Source: Gammaproteobacteria bacterium 45_16_T64 (lineage in GTDB: Bacteria; Pseudomonadota; Gammaproteobacteria; Pseudomonadales; Ketobacteraceae). From it: a stretch of 64,000 bases of DNA. Under the pieces are notes generated by a model. That model had not been told where the DNA came from. It made no database searches and was given only the letters and a program-made list of their open reading frames with translations. This document shows, piece after piece, positions 63,194 through 64,000 of the stretch (position 1 is its first letter; the number at the start of each line of letters is the position of its first letter). Both the position numbers and the translations under genes were made by a program. Where the stretch lies: positions 1-64,000 of the forward strand of contig MABD01000043.1 in assembly GCA_002162955.1 (NCBI GenBank), given 5' to 3'.

Positions 63194-64000
63194 ATGATTC
63201 TTTGTTGTCGTGTATTGATAGTGATTGCACTAGCGGTTGCCGTGAGTTTGGCAATGCCTTTGGGTAAGCATGCTGCTGCGGAGCCAGTAGTATTCGATCA
63301 ATATCAAATTTCGATCCTTCGTTCCCTGTCTAGTGAGGTGTTAGCGGAGATTGATGATCCTTCAAATAAATATATGACGGACCCATCGGCGATTGAACTT
63401 GGTAAGCACATTTTTAGAGATACCAGTCTTAGCAAGAATGGCAAGGTTTCTTGTGCGAAGTGCCACCAGGAAAGAAGGGCTTTTACTGACGGTCTGCCCA
63501 AGGCGTTCGGATTAGGGCTAACGGGTAGAAATACACCTTCGTTGAATGGTGTAGCTTATCAAGATTGGTTTTATTGGGATGGGCGTAGGGATTCATTGTG
63601 GTCTCAAGCGTTGGTGCCTTTTGAGGCTGACATTGAAATGGGAGTTGACCGAACTTTTGTGGTGCGGAAAGTGCTGCATAACAGCACATATCTTGGGCTT
63701 TACAAGCAAGCCTTTGGCGATGATTTCATTGGTAAGGGCGACTTTTGGCCAGCAAACGCGAGTCCATTCGGTAGTGACCTTACCAAAGCCAGCTGGAATG
63801 GGTTGAGCGAGCAACAGCGACAGAATATAAATCATGTTTTTTCTAACGTAGGTAAGTCGATCGCTGCGTATGAAGGCACTATAGGCTTTGTCCCTAGTCG
63901 GTTTGATACGTTTATATCTAGCCTTGAACAAGGCCAAATTAACACAAGCATTTTGTCAAAAAAGGAGTTGAAAGGCCTGAAGTTGTATATTGATGATAAG
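63194..64000 (+). CDS. Di-heme cytochrome c peroxidase / MauG-like protein, partial
   Basis: The frame is open from ATG 63194 to the window edge (269 codons), so the C-terminal part is missing. A signal peptide (VLIVIALAVAVSLAMPLGKHAAA) is followed by a CCP/MauG N-terminal domain: SAIELGKHIFRDTSLSKNGK, heme motif C87-A-K-C90-H91, RAFTDGLPKAFG, RNTPSLNGVAYQDWFYWDGR and SLWSQALVPFEADIEMG. The second heme site is expected beyond the window. GGAATAG precedes the ATG. It probably acts with the adjacent YtkA-like protein and the giant oxidase: H2O2 removal, electron transfer or oxidative maturation. Which of these it does is not decided by sequence. Confidence 0.9.
   Translation, partial: MILCCRVLIVIALAVAVSLAMPLGKHAAAEPVVFDQYQISILRSLSSEVLAEIDDPSNKYMTDPSAIELGKHIFRDTSLSKNGKVSCAKCHQERRAFTDGLPKAFGLGLTGRNTPSLNGVAYQDWFYWDGRRDSLWSQALVPFEADIEMGVDRTFVVRKVLHNSTYLGLYKQAFGDDFIGKGDFWPANASPFGSDLTKASWNGLSEQQRQNINHVFSNVGKSIAAYEGTIGFVPSRFDTFISSLEQGQINTSILSKKELKGLKLYIDDK

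Overview
The window looks like a piece of a marine gammaproteobacterial chromosome. This is inferred from gene content: a ybbA-ybbP-tesA block, ppnN, a 7TM-DISM hybrid kinase, SPOR, YfaZ and YjfI/PspA genes, and an exosortase A (XrtA) exopolysaccharide locus. Cellvibrionales or Alteromonadales relatives are the most likely home. No rRNA, tRNA or CRISPR array was seen.

Layout. 1-4166: a decayed IS3-type element, an FGE-like membrane protein and two small orphan genes, an accessory patch with long spacers. 4167-22189: a hybrid kinase, the ybbAP transporter with divergent tesA, an SDR, a polyamine-type binding protein, an LpxH-like hydrolase, a large lipoprotein, a cNMP-binding protein, ppnN, pgm, a DUF2591 gene and an enoyl-CoA hydratase family gene. 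22283-36518: a DUF2806 protein, a PilZ-DUF1631-GGDEF-EAL protein, a VSD-like membrane protein, a methyltransferase, a second hybrid kinase, YfaZ, SPOR, a YjfI-PspA-rhomboid operon with a striking paired-operator promoter, and MscS.

36555-53214 is a compact XrtA exopolysaccharide locus: tviB divergent from an eleven-gene run (initiating glycosyltransferase, export lipoprotein, Wzz-like chain-length protein, degenerate tyrosine-kinase-like ATPase, outer-membrane barrel, GNAT/FemAB protein, exosortase, deacetylase, TIGR03087 glycosyltransferase, manC, manB). A hexapeptide acyltransferase and a polytopic membrane protein follow on the minus strand. No flippase and no PEP-CTERM substrate is visible here.

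53640-64000 is the most unusual part. A 2993-residue exported protein carries six malectin-like domains separated by calcium-type TSP3 repeats, a PA14 domain, a complete galactose-oxidase-type copper radical oxidase with all expected copper and Cys-Tyr residues, a YVTN propeller and a di-heme cytochrome c peroxidase/MauG-type domain. It sits behind a near-consensus sigma-54 promoter. It is followed by a small exported YtkA-like protein with a His/Met-rich loop and a second MauG/peroxidase-type cytochrome that runs off the window. My reading, as inference, is an extracellular glycan-binding oxidase that makes H2O2 and carries its own peroxidase, acting on or near the exopolysaccharide made by the neighbouring locus.
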